This document shows positions 35,720 to 44,781 of a stretch of 64,000 bases of DNA, piece by piece (position 1 is the stretch's first letter; each line of letters starts with the position of its first letter). A program made the translations under genes and the position numbers. The notes beneath the pieces were generated by a model that saw nothing but the letters and a program-made list of their open reading frames with translations, did no database searches and was not told the DNA's origin. Origin of the DNA: MED-G116 sp038107835 (GTDB lineage Bacteria; Pseudomonadota; Alphaproteobacteria; Puniceispirillales; Puniceispirillaceae); the NCBI GenBank assembly GCA_038107835.1, contig JAYNHH010000006.1, forward strand, positions 1 to 64,000, given 5' to 3'.

Positions 35720-36834
35720 TTGGCGAGCTCATCAACAAAATTTTTGGCAATTTGCCTCTGATCAAAGTTTCTGATAACGAACTCTCTACCGTTGACCCGG
35801 AGCTTTTCCCTCAACACTGAGTTATTCATCAAATGTAGAATTTGCCTTTCGATCTGCTCCGATGACTCTACATCTACGAGCAATCCGACCTTACCAAAAT
35901 CGACTGCCCCTGCAACGAATGGAGTATTAGACGCGATCACTGGCAGTCCACAAAGCATTGGCTCAAGCAGTGATCTGGGATACCCACCTTCCCGGTAGTT
36001 GCTGGCTAAAATCGCTGCGTCAGCCAGATGGTAATATTCAATTACCGAAGGTTTTGTTGGTAATCTTCTAAAGTCTACAGATAACAGATCCTCAACACTA
36101 AATTTGGCATCAAGATTGCTCGTATCCTCAGGCCCAACGATCACACCCGTCACATTTACACTTTTCTTTTTGAGAGCCTTTATGGCTTCAGCAAAATATC
36201 CGATACCCTTATCTCTCATTAGTCTCGATACACAAACAACAATGAAGGTGTCTAGAGAAAGCCCGTGTTTTTTGCGTATTTGATATTTTTCAGCTGCCTT
36301 GCAGGGAAAAAATCTTTCTACATTGATGCTATTTTTTGTAACGATAATGGACTGTCGTTCGTCTAGGAAACCACGGCATTGAAGTTCCGTAAGATCACTC
36401 TGATTGGTGAGCCATACAATATTGGCTTTTTTAGTAGCGACTCGAAGTAAAAGCCTTACGTTGCTATATATAAATCTCGAGTAAAAATTTGACGGAGCCT
36501 GAAACAACCTCCCCAACCCACGAAACGCGTTTACCACAATGGGCTCATTTTTCAAAAAAATCGTAGCCAAGAAGCCGAATACCATAGGCTTCACAGTGAA
36601 ATTAATCATCATCTCAATTTTATTAGTTACAAGAATATTACGAATAATAAACGAACTTCGTAAATCTATTTGGTGTATTTGAATTACATCAAAATTTTCC
36701 ATCCAATCAGATTTGGTTGTCTTGTGGGGAAAACAAATGAAAATTTGATGCCCTTTGGTTGCCAATTCTTCGATAAAAGGTTTACAGATTAATTCCACTG
36801 TAATTTCAGCCGCTGCAAAAACGAGAATTCTCAT
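35707..36834 (-). CDS. glycosyltransferase family 4
   Basis: A 375-residue GT-B glycosyltransferase. The donor-binding half has VVCVSRLMRDKGIGYFAEAI and the EX7E-type motif REGGYPRSLLEPMLCGLPVIAS; the N-terminal half begins MRILVFAAAE. The frame extends to 36921, but the ATG at 36834 overlaps the asparagine synthase stop as ATGA and begins the homology. It presumably adds one sugar of the repeat unit; donor and acceptor are not predictable. Confidence 0.9.
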   Translation of the reverse strand: MRILVFAAAEITVELICKPFIEELATKGHQIFICFPHKTTKSDWMENFDVIQIHQIDLRSSFIIRNILVTNKIEMMINFTVKPMVFGFLATIFLKNEPIVVNAFRGLGRLFQAPSNFYSRFIYSNVRLLLRVATKKANIVWLTNQSDLTELQCRGFLDERQSIIVTKNSINVERFFPCKAAEKYQIRKKHGLSLDTFIVVCVSRLMRDKGIGYFAEAIKALKKKSVNVTGVIVGPEDTSNLDAKFSVEDLLSVDFRRLPTKPSVIEYYHLADAAILASNYREGGYPRSLLEPMLCGLPVIASNTPFVAGAVDFGKVGLLVDVESSEQIERQILHLMNNSVLREKLRVNGREFVIRNFDQRQIAKNFVDELAKCLL

Positions 36835-38717
36835 TTTAAATTCAAAAACTGGGCAAGAATCGCAGCTCTCCAAACACTGGCACCACTTAGCGAGGTGGGC
36901 CGCCCATCTGAGCTTTGCCACAACTCATATGACTGACTAAAAGACGAATTGTTTATTTGCGGCAGCTGTAGATCAATAAATGCTTCTATGCTGCTTTGAC
37001 ACCAATCTCTCAACTCACCTCGCAGCCAAAAATCAAGCGGGATGCCAAAGCCTTTTTTTGGTAGCCGAGAAAAATTTTGCCCAAAGTATTTTGCAGCAAG
37101 CTGCCTCAAAATAAATTTTGGTGTATTGTGCCTGGTATGCATTTCATGTGGGCTTGCCAGCGCTAGCTCTACGAGTTCCCGTGACACGAATGGCGCTCTC
37201 GCCTCGATTGAATAGCTCATAGTTGCACGATCTGTTTTTCTAAACGTGTTATCGGGCAAATAATGTGAAAAATCAAGCCATCTGGTTAGTGTTGGATCGA
37301 GAAACGAAACCCTTTCCTTTAGAGCGCTGTCCCTTGACGGAACATGAGTCTCAAAATCTACAGGATAAATAGGAGAAACTAGCGCTTCATAATTTAAGTG
37401 TATACTTTTATGCTGGAGCAAAGATCTAAGTCGAGAAACTCTGTGATCTATTTGAACGCCAAAAGGCCCTAGAAATGCTCGAACTATTGGCAAGAATGCA
37501 TTGGAAGAGAGAATGCTGTCAAAATTCTGGCCTCCCAGCGCATTAACGTATCTGATTATATTGAAGAGCAGACTCTTTGTATGACGTCCGTACCCAAAAA
37601 ACAGTTCATCCGCACCGTCTCCAGTCAACACAACCCCTACATCAGCTGACGCATGTTTGCTCAACAAGCCTGTGGCAAAAAACGCTGGATCTCCTATTGG
37701 TTCGTCAAGACAAGATTTAGTGGACTCAAAAAAATTCAAGTATTCGCTTGGCCCGAGGATGGTCTTGTAATGATTTGCACCAATCTGCTTTGCTATTTCG
37801 GCCGCTGTGCCGCTTTCGTCATAGTCAGGTTGGTCGAAACCAATAGAATAGGTCTTTATCGAAGATTGACTGTATTCCTGCGCCTTATAAGCAACAAGTG
37901 CGGAGTCAATGCCTCCGGATAAAAATACACCTACAGGCCTCTCGCTATCCAATCTTTGGAGCACAGATTTAGATAACGCAGCCTCGACCTTCGATAAAAT
38001 TTCCGACTCACTTGTCGAACTCACGGCGATTTCATTGTATTTTTTGTAAACGCTGATACCTGTCTTAATCTCGTGACTATAAAAACTAAACTCGATTAAC
38101 GAGCCAGGTGACAGTTGCTTAATGTTTTTATAAATTGTGTCCGGGGTAACTGTATATCCCAGTTTCATAAAATCTATGAGGCTATCTTCATCAATCGTTA
38201 AATCAAAAACACCATCTCCAAACGCCTTAAGCTCGGATGCAAAAGCTACCTCATTGTTTTTTTGATATACAAATAATGGCTTTTCACCGATTGGGTCTCT
38301 AACTAAGGTCAGCTTCTGCTCAGCATTATCAAAAAAGGCAAATGCAAACATTCCATCAAGCTGCCGCAGGGTCGTCTCAACTCCGTGAATCTGGAGAAGC
38401 GCAAACAAAACTTCAGTATCAGATTGACCCACAAAATTATATTTGTGCGAAATCTTTTTTTTCAGTTCCCTAAAATTATAAATTTCTCCGTTAAAAATAA
38501 GAATATAGCGCCCATCAAGAGACACAAATGGTTGCTCTCCTGTTGTGCCAAGGTCGTGAATGGCTAGTCGATTCATACCAATCGATAGCGTGCCGTCTAA
38601 CAGAGTAACTTTGCCGCTAGCGTCTGGCCCCCGATGTCTCAACTGACGAAGCATTTTATCTAATAATGTTGCAGAAGCCTCACCATTTTTTCTGTAGCAA
38701 CCAGCTATGCCACACAT
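36831..38717 (-). CDS. asnB: asparagine synthase (glutamine-hydrolysing) family
   Basis: A 628-residue AsnB-type amidotransferase. Cys2 (MCGIAGC) is the glutaminase nucleophile, with FNGEIYNF and SDTEVL in the N-terminal domain; the synthetase domain has the PP-loop LSGGIDSALVAY and LTGDGADELFFGYGRH. Such paralogues in glycan clusters often amidate a sugar carboxyl group rather than make asparagine; that is inference here. The gene touches its upstream neighbour with no gap. Confidence 0.9.
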   Translation of the reverse strand: MCGIAGCYRKNGEASATLLDKMLRQLRHRGPDASGKVTLLDGTLSIGMNRLAIHDLGTTGEQPFVSLDGRYILIFNGEIYNFRELKKKISHKYNFVGQSDTEVLFALLQIHGVETTLRQLDGMFAFAFFDNAEQKLTLVRDPIGEKPLFVYQKNNEVAFASELKAFGDGVFDLTIDEDSLIDFMKLGYTVTPDTIYKNIKQLSPGSLIEFSFYSHEIKTGISVYKKYNEIAVSSTSESEILSKVEAALSKSVLQRLDSERPVGVFLSGGIDSALVAYKAQEYSQSSIKTYSIGFDQPDYDESGTAAEIAKQIGANHYKTILGPSEYLNFFESTKSCLDEPIGDPAFFATGLLSKHASADVGVVLTGDGADELFFGYGRHTKSLLFNIIRYVNALGGQNFDSILSSNAFLPIVRAFLGPFGVQIDHRVSRLRSLLQHKSIHLNYEALVSPIYPVDFETHVPSRDSALKERVSFLDPTLTRWLDFSHYLPDNTFRKTDRATMSYSIEARAPFVSRELVELALASPHEMHTRHNTPKFILRQLAAKYFGQNFSRLPKKGFGIPLDFWLRGELRDWCQSSIEAFIDLQLPQINNSSFSQSYELWQSSDGRPTSLSGASVWRAAILAQFLNLK

Positions 38718-40256
38718 CTAAGCACTTCCTCGACTGATCTGATTTTCAAAATAATTCAGCACCTCAACTTTAAGCTCTTCCTCTAACTTTCCCCTCCACA
38801 AAGCCGAAGCGTCAAAAAATGGAACGCCTAATTTGGCAAGCTTTAGTGAAATCGTTGATGGAGAAACAAATGCTAACCTGCAATCTAAATATTGTTCATA
38901 AGTAAACTTACTCGTTACCGTCAGGTCTGGAAAAATGTTTTTGTAAAGCCTTGCCTTCTCGGAAGGGTGCACTTTCACCACAACATTAGGTCGCCAACTC
39001 AACAAATGCAAAGAGTCTAACACAGCCCTTATCAGACGAAAATTCAAACTGAAGCAACTGTAGAAAGAGTTTCCAGAATAACCACAAGTAAAAACCACAA
39101 TATTTTTTGACTTTTTTCCTCCGCCCTTCAACCAATCACCTGCGTTCACACTTTCATCAATCAGGTAATCATTAATTTTATAAATCTTCTTGTGGGGGTT
39201 CATCTGCTGGTAAATGGAGAAGGTCTTGTCATGCGTCAAATACCCAACGTCTGATAAGATCCTCGAGATGCCAAATGGTTCAACAATTAGTCCATGCTGA
39301 CCCACGATAGTGCTAACATTTCTTTTTTTACAGATTGTCGCCCAAATCGCGGTCAAGGGCGAAACGTCCGTGTGTTGGACCAAGTGAGCAATTTTTGAAT
39401 GATTTTCTGATAAAAAATTTTGAACCGCATATGAATATGCCCTCATTACAATGGCATAAAACATAAAAAAAACACCAAAATTTCTCGGTAGCTTCAAATC
39501 TAAAGCCACCATTGAACGGTGTTTAAATTGTAAAAATATGTTACCAAGAATCATGTGTGGCTTAACAGTGTCCGAAACTCTTTTGCAAGAGGTACCACTG
39601 CCACAAATTAACTTGGCCATTTTCTCTGATATTACAGAGTTGCTGCATAACACAGTACTATTCTGTATCACACTGCGGCGATTTCCTCTAAAATCTAGCA
39701 ATAATTTCACCGGCAAACCGACCATATAACGTAGGCTGTTATAACGACCATTAAACGAATTTAGGTAAGAGTTGCTAATTGCCGTTATCATATTGACTTC
39801 ATTCAAAGTGATTACTTGAACATTTGCGGATATTAGGCTCTCATCCATCTCATTTAACCAACGAAGTAGACGACCGCTTGTTACCAAGATAATGTTCTTA
39901 TCCAGGTTTTGCTCAAGGTAGAGTTTGACCTTCACAATATTTATATATTCATAAAAAAGTATGAATTTCACTGATGCCAACAATGGGTCGTCTTTTTCAA
40001 TGCCCACAATATCTCTGGCAAACAGTTCATCGCAATAATCGAACATCTCAAGATCTAGACACCCATCGTTTTTCTCCGAAAACATGGGCGCGGGAAAGAT
40101 TTTATTTTTAACTAATTCGTATGCCGTAAACTCGTGAATTGCATGAATGACGGTGGAATTACTTTTCAAAAAAGTAGAAATCTGATTGAACTTAAACTCG
40201 CCGAAAATAATGGTTAGAAACACTTCTTTTTTGTTAATGAAATTTTTTTCAGTCAA
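38718..40256 (-). CDS. putative GT-B glycosyltransferase with HP motif
   Basis: A 512-residue protein I cannot place in a named family with certainty. The C-terminal half has features of CDP-glycerophosphotransferase, capsule KpsS/C and bacterial (poly)sialyltransferase folds: NIVVFTCGYSG, then VVVKVHPSEKARLY with a His-Pro pair, and FVSPSTISLKLAKLGVPFF with a Ser/Thr motif. An upstream IVGQHGLIVEPFG also resembles such enzymes. HP and Ser motifs bind CMP in sialyltransferases. It stands ten bases from the GT2 gene and close to the nonulosonic acid synthase, so transfer of a CMP-nonulosonic acid is a reasonable hypothesis. Confidence 0.55.
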   Translation of the reverse strand: MTEKNFINKKEVFLTIIFGEFKFNQISTFLKSNSTVIHAIHEFTAYELVKNKIFPAPMFSEKNDGCLDLEMFDYCDELFARDIVGIEKDDPLLASVKFILFYEYINIVKVKLYLEQNLDKNIILVTSGRLLRWLNEMDESLISANVQVITLNEVNMITAISNSYLNSFNGRYNSLRYMVGLPVKLLLDFRGNRRSVIQNSTVLCSNSVISEKMAKLICGSGTSCKRVSDTVKPHMILGNIFLQFKHRSMVALDLKLPRNFGVFFMFYAIVMRAYSYAVQNFLSENHSKIAHLVQHTDVSPLTAIWATICKKRNVSTIVGQHGLIVEPFGISRILSDVGYLTHDKTFSIYQQMNPHKKIYKINDYLIDESVNAGDWLKGGGKKSKNIVVFTCGYSGNSFYSCFSLNFRLIRAVLDSLHLLSWRPNVVVKVHPSEKARLYKNIFPDLTVTSKFTYEQYLDCRLAFVSPSTISLKLAKLGVPFFDASALWRGKLEEELKVEVLNYFENQISRGSA

Positions 40257-40265
40257 TTTTGTTCC

Positions 40266-40904
40266 TCAAACACGAAAAGATCTGACAATAGCGCAACAAG
40301 TTCTGTAATTTGCAACGAATAAACCGCCAAACCGCGATTCCCCATTCAAGCGTCTTTTTACCTGCACATCAACAGTTCTAACCCTCATTCCTATACGTAC
40401 TGCTTTTAGTAGAACCTCACTCCCAATAAGGTTGTATTTGTTGATTTCGAAGACTGCCGCCATGATGGTGTCAACCCTATACCCTTTCATGCCACACATA
40501 GGATCGTTGATGCCAAATCTTAACTTGCAAACAATGGCATAAAGAAATTCTGCGAAGCAACCAAACTCGTTACGGCTCCCGTATACCAAGTCTGCACCAA
40601 TCCGCAACGTTTCATTGAATTTGCAAAGTAATTGACTTGAGTGTTGTCCATCTGCATCGATTGTAATACAGAATTTATATTTATTCTTGTGAGCAAATAT
40701 CAAGCCAGACTCAATTGCAGCGTCATAGCCGAGGTTTTGATTATGGCTCACCACTGTAGCTCCAAGAGCCTCAGCAATTTCAGACGTGTTATCCGCCGAA
40801 CCGTCATCAACAACCAAAACATCAAAGTTATTCGGTATTGAGTCGATAACGAAAGATAAATTTTCTGCCTCATTTAATGCTGGTATCAATATAAGTGTAT
40901 TCAT
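40266..40904 (-). CDS. glycosyltransferase family 2
   Basis: A 212-residue GT-A enzyme of the dolichol-phosphate-mannose synthase type, catalytic domain only. Visible: LILIPALNEAENL, VVDDGSADNTSEIA, TIDADGQH (DxD) and GSRN, then DPMCGMKGYR. It lacks C-terminal membrane helices. It may make a lipid-linked sugar or act directly in repeat-unit assembly. The start abuts the NeuB-like synthase stop (40905). Confidence 0.9.
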   Translation of the reverse strand: MNTLILIPALNEAENLSFVIDSIPNNFDVLVVDDGSADNTSEIAEALGATVVSHNQNLGYDAAIESGLIFAHKNKYKFCITIDADGQHSSQLLCKFNETLRIGADLVYGSRNEFGCFAEFLYAIVCKLRFGINDPMCGMKGYRVDTIMAAVFEINKYNLIGSEVLLKAVRIGMRVRTVDVQVKRRLNGESRFGGLFVANYRTCCAIVRSFRV

Positions 40905-41987
40905 TTATCGAGCATCGTTTTTCGACAAATGTTCCCCAGCAACGATGTCTCTTTTTGCCGTTTTGCCAATTATACAATTAAAATCACTTGCAGAGAGGGC
41001 ATCTGCCGGACAAGGACGGAGACATTCAACCATGTTGACTGTTATCTGTTCGCCCTGATTTATTTTTCTTCTCGCTCGCACAGCCCGCCTCTGGATAATT
41101 ACTGTCTCTTTTTCGTTTGATTCCACTCTTTTTATGCCATCACCGAGAGATAGCTCCAATTCACGTGACCTCTTTACCATTTCACTCCAGTCCATTGGAT
41201 TGAGGGCAAACTTATGGTCGGGTCCAATTCTTTCATTGTCATCGGTAAAGTGTTTTTCAACTACTCTCGCTCCAAGTGCTATAGCACCTAAAACACATGT
41301 ATGCCCGGGCGTGTGGTCAGACAGCCCTAGAGGCATGCCAGGATATCTAACTTGATAACTCCTAAGCACATTCAGATTTACACAAGAAAAATTTTCTTCT
41401 GAGCCAGTGTAATTGGTGTTACATTGCATAAGGCATATTTCAGCATTATGTTCTGTAACAACATCCACAGCCTTAACCACTTCTGTAATATCGGACGCTC
41501 CAGTTGCCAACAGAATTGGTTTATTTTTTTTTGCCACTTCTTCTAGAAACTTTAGATATGTGATGTCTCCAGAGCCAATCTTTATTGCGTTCACGTGATT
41601 AATTAAATCATGAACAGCGTCTATGTCATACGGAGTTGTCATGAACTCTATCCGCGCTTTTTTGCACTCTTCCAGCAAACGACCATTCCATTCCCTGCGC
41701 GTATGGTATTGTTCGTATATCTCAGGAACAGATTTTTCCCACGATGCCTGGTGCGATAGAGCTTCCTCCGACATTTGGCGAAAGCCAAAATCACTGACTA
41801 TTTTGTCGGCTTTAAAATGTTGAAACTTCGCACAGTCCGCCCCTGATTCTTTTGCCAAATTGATAAGCTCGAGTGCTCTTTCCAAGTTTCCATCATGATT
41901 TGCAGCGATGTCAGCAATAAAGTAAGTTTCAGAACTTGACGATATTTTACTATCCGCGATCTCAAACGACTCTTTATATTTTTTCAT
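40905..41987 (-). CDS. NeuB-like nonulosonic acid synthase
   Basis: A 360-residue synthase that condenses a six-carbon 2-acetamido sugar with phosphoenolpyruvate to give a nine-carbon nonulosonic acid. The TIM-barrel part has FIADIAANHDGNLERAL, CAKFQHFKADKI, FMTTPYD, KIGSGDITYLKFLE, LATGAS and GLSDHTPGH, then VEKHFTDD; a C-terminal SAF (antifreeze-like) domain starts at about 295 (RRAVRARRKINQGEQI). Whether it makes a legionaminic, pseudaminic or other acid cannot be read from sequence. It overlaps the RmlD-like gene by 14 bases. Confidence 0.92.
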   Translation of the reverse strand: MKKYKESFEIADSKISSSSETYFIADIAANHDGNLERALELINLAKESGADCAKFQHFKADKIVSDFGFRQMSEEALSHQASWEKSVPEIYEQYHTRREWNGRLLEECKKARIEFMTTPYDIDAVHDLINHVNAIKIGSGDITYLKFLEEVAKKNKPILLATGASDITEVVKAVDVVTEHNAEICLMQCNTNYTGSEENFSCVNLNVLRSYQVRYPGMPLGLSDHTPGHTCVLGAIALGARVVEKHFTDDNERIGPDHKFALNPMDWSEMVKRSRELELSLGDGIKRVESNEKETVIIQRRAVRARRKINQGEQITVNMVECLRPCPADALSASDFNCIIGKTAKRDIVAGEHLSKNDAR

Positions 41988-42825
41988 ATTCTTCTCTCAC
42001 ATTTAGATTTTCAATCACATCAGAGAGGCTGGGCAAGTCAATTGAAGTTGCTGCTATTATTTTTTCGCAATTTAGCCCACATGAAAGCGCCCTTGTTGGT
42101 TTTAGACCTTTAGCAGACACACTTTTCGATAAAATCCCCAACCCAAGTTTTTCAATTATTTTATCAATGAGTTCTTTCTTTGAATAAACCTCTGAAGCAC
42201 AAATGTTATAAACGCCGGATAATCGGGTGATTTTCTTTTCTAGCAAGAAGTTGCTTAAAGTCGCGACATCAAACGCACTGGTGTAGGCATCGTGAAACCC
42301 GTGGATAACCGCATTTTGTTTCAATTGCCTAAGTATCCAGTCAACCAAGGATGTTCCATCTGCACGATAACCTAAAATACTTGTCCTCAAAATTAATGAA
42401 GATGCGCTGTGAGCCATTATCAGCAGCTCCGCCTCATATTTTTGGCGCGCATAATTGTTAAAAAGCGTCATTGACTCAGTCTCTTTATGCGCTTGTCTAC
42501 CACCTGAGTCGTAAAAATGATCTGAGGAAATATGGACTAGTTTACATCCCCTAACGTCACAATACTCGGACAAAAATTTAGGCAACCAACAATTAATCAC
42601 CTCTGTTGCAGATGGATCTAATTCGCATTGAGTAATATTTATATTTGCGGCGCAGTTGTAGATAAGTTTTACATCGATTTCATCAATGATTTTCCGCAAT
42701 CTTTCGAAGCGTTCTAAATCGACAAGCTTTCTGTCTACTGCGAGATACGATACTCCTGTTCGCTGTGCTTCTCGACAAAGTGCCTGCCCCAACATACCGC
42801 TGGCTCCAATAATAGCGATCATCAC
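41974..42825 (-). CDS. RmlD-like sugar nucleotide reductase (SDR)
   Basis: A 283-residue SDR of the dTDP-4-dehydrorhamnose reductase type. It has the NAD(P) motif GASGMLGQ at residues 6-13, ISSDHFYDS, the catalytic YARQK pair (Tyr-x3-Lys) and LILRTSILGY. In classical Pse or Leg pathways no such reductase is needed, so it may set an unusual configuration on the precursor sugar. It lies between the aminotransferase and the synthase genes. Confidence 0.85.
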   Translation of the reverse strand: MMIAIIGASGMLGQALCREAQRTGVSYLAVDRKLVDLERFERLRKIIDEIDVKLIYNCAANINITQCELDPSATEVINCWLPKFLSEYCDVRGCKLVHISSDHFYDSGGRQAHKETESMTLFNNYARQKYEAELLIMAHSASSLILRTSILGYRADGTSLVDWILRQLKQNAVIHGFHDAYTSAFDVATLSNFLLEKKITRLSGVYNICASEVYSKKELIDKIIEKLGLGILSKSVSAKGLKPTRALSCGLNCEKIIAATSIDLPSLSDVIENLNVREEYEKI

Positions 42826-42834
42826 GGCTACTCT

Positions 42835-44025
42835 TCAATTGAATTGTTTCAGTGTTTTCCTGATTATCTCGGCTTGTCGGTGAGCATCGCTGAGGTTCCA
42901 GTAATTCGTCTTAAATTGAAAGAGTCTTGGTTGTAGATATTCGGCTACAGGACAAGGACTATTAGAATATCTTTTCTTGTTTTCACTAGATATATATTCT
43001 TGTCTCCCCAAAAACTCCATTTTTTTGAACATCGGCTCTTCGTACGACAACTTCCAAGCAGCGTACACGCCATCATGACCATTTTTCAACAAGCTATCCC
43101 GGATGACCTCCCAGTTGTGATCATCATTTTTGTTGAATGCAACCCATGACCAATAGCTATTTTTGCAATGTTCCGGATTAGCCTGAGGCACAAACCAATC
43201 CGTGAAATCACTCGTCGCCTCAGTAAAAATATTTGCTGCCTTAACTCGAGTTTCCACCAGTTCTTCCATTCTCTCAGTTTGTGCAAGCGCAACAGCACAA
43301 CAGAGTTCTGGCATTCGATAGTTCCATCCAAGAGATGCATGTCTTGAGTAACTTGGATGCTGGATATCACTTTTTGAGATTTTCGCGTTTGAGGCTGATA
43401 CTCCCGCATATCCAAGTGAATTTATTTGTCTAACCTTGTTAGCCAGTTCAGCATCCATTGTTAGCACTATTCCACCCTCACCTGAAGTCAAGTGTTTGGA
43501 GCTTTGAAAACTAAAGCTTGCCGCATTACCGAGAGTTCCGACAATTTTATCCTTATAAGTTCCACCAAAACACTCTGCATTGTCCTCAAGTACAAAAATC
43601 TTTTTCCCATTGATAATCTGATAAATCTCATCAATTTCAGGAGAAAGCCCGTAGAGCGCTACTGTGATTATCGCTTTTGTTTTGTCTGTAATGCATTTTC
43701 CGATAGATTTGGGATCAATTAAAAAAGTATCAGGGCACACATCCGCGAATACTGGTGTTGCGTTAGCTTGTAAAACGGCGAAGCTTGTTGCAGACATCGT
43801 GAGCGGCGGCACTATTACTTCATCCCCAACACCCACCCCCGCGGCTTCAAGGATTGCATGCATCGTTGCAGTTCCATTGACGCAAGAAATCGCATGAGAG
43901 GCTCCAAACTTTGATGCGAAAGCAGCTTCAAATTTCTGCATAAAAGTTGCACCAGATGATGTCCTGAATCCACTTTCAAGAACTTGTAAAACATATTTCT
44001 TCTCAAGATCCGTTATCCGGTTCAT
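42835..44025 (-). CDS. DegT/DnrJ aminotransferase of the nonulosonic acid pathway
   Basis: A 396-residue PLP aminotransferase with PPLTMSATSFAVLQ, FVLEDNAECFGGTY and the catalytic lysine in SFSFQSSKHLTSGEGG, then NYRMPELCCAVAL. The position between the cytidylyltransferase and the reductase suggests the PseC/LegC-type step: amination at C4 of a 4-keto-6-deoxy sugar nucleotide. The start is one base from the stop of the cytidylyltransferase gene. Confidence 0.88.
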   Translation of the reverse strand: MNRITDLEKKYVLQVLESGFRTSSGATFMQKFEAAFASKFGASHAISCVNGTATMHAILEAAGVGVGDEVIVPPLTMSATSFAVLQANATPVFADVCPDTFLIDPKSIGKCITDKTKAIITVALYGLSPEIDEIYQIINGKKIFVLEDNAECFGGTYKDKIVGTLGNAASFSFQSSKHLTSGEGGIVLTMDAELANKVRQINSLGYAGVSASNAKISKSDIQHPSYSRHASLGWNYRMPELCCAVALAQTERMEELVETRVKAANIFTEATSDFTDWFVPQANPEHCKNSYWSWVAFNKNDDHNWEVIRDSLLKNGHDGVYAAWKLSYEEPMFKKMEFLGRQEYISSENKKRYSNSPCPVAEYLQPRLFQFKTNYWNLSDAHRQAEIIRKTLKQFN

Positions 44026-44781
44026 TTATTCCAGCTCCTTAGCCAGACTATACAAATAGCCCTCATTTCTTTTGATAAAACCGTTGAGATCTTGCAGACT
44101 TTTATCGGTTTCTAGGTATCTAATTATTTCGAGATAGCTAAAGTTTGTTCTTGGTGAAAAGTTTGCAGCTATTTTCTTTGCAACCTCGTAGTCACACTGG
44201 TAGTCAACTGTAAGCCTATATTTGCTTAAATCTGGGCTGCTTTTTAAATCCTTCGTTTTAAATCTCTCTTTGTTACGCCAGATAAAGGGCGTCACATGTT
44301 CGCGGTCAGACACGAGTTCGGCTTCCGCGTTCGCGACACTCAAAGCTGACATACTTATAACCTCAACATCGATCCCCTCAGGGTAAGTAGGAGTCATTGT
44401 ATTCGAGGCATAATCTAACCTACGATCATTTTGCATCAACTTAAGACAACTCATAACCACCGAAGGGTCTTTGAAAGGGTCATCTCCAGTAAGTCTCACA
44501 ACAATTTCTGCATCATACAGTTTTGCACATTGATAGAACCGATTCAGCACATCTTTCTCTGAACCTCTAAAGACCCGAACTCCCAATGATTTAAGATGTT
44601 GCGCCAACACATCATCTGACTCTTTTGTTGTCGTGGCCACAACCAATTCACCGATGCCTTTGCATGAATACAGCCGACCAATTTGGAAGCCTATCACCGA
44701 AGTGTCTCCAAGAGGGAGAAGAGCCTTTTTCGGGAGCCGACACGAATTGGTTCTCACTTGTATGACGGTTACGACACTCAT
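44026..44781 (-). CDS. SpsF/NeuA-family cytidylyltransferase
   Basis: A 251-residue nucleotidyltransferase of the SpsF type (COG1861-like). It has IQVRTNSCRLPKKALLPLG, the substrate segment VVATTTKESDD, GSEKDVLNRFYQ and VRLTGDDPFKDP, and RLTVDYQCDYE. Homologues activate nonulosonic acids with CTP, as PseF and NeuA do. The normal first-strand motif R-x-G-S is varied here (RTNSCRLPKK). It overlaps the AKR gene by four bases. Confidence 0.85.
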   Translation of the reverse strand: MSVVTVIQVRTNSCRLPKKALLPLGDTSVIGFQIGRLYSCKGIGELVVATTTKESDDVLAQHLKSLGVRVFRGSEKDVLNRFYQCAKLYDAEIVVRLTGDDPFKDPSVVMSCLKLMQNDRRLDYASNTMTPTYPEGIDVEVISMSALSVANAEAELVSDREHVTPFIWRNKERFKTKDLKSSPDLSKYRLTVDYQCDYEVAKKIAANFSPRTNFSYLEIIRYLETDKSLQDLNGFIKRNEGYLYSLAKELE

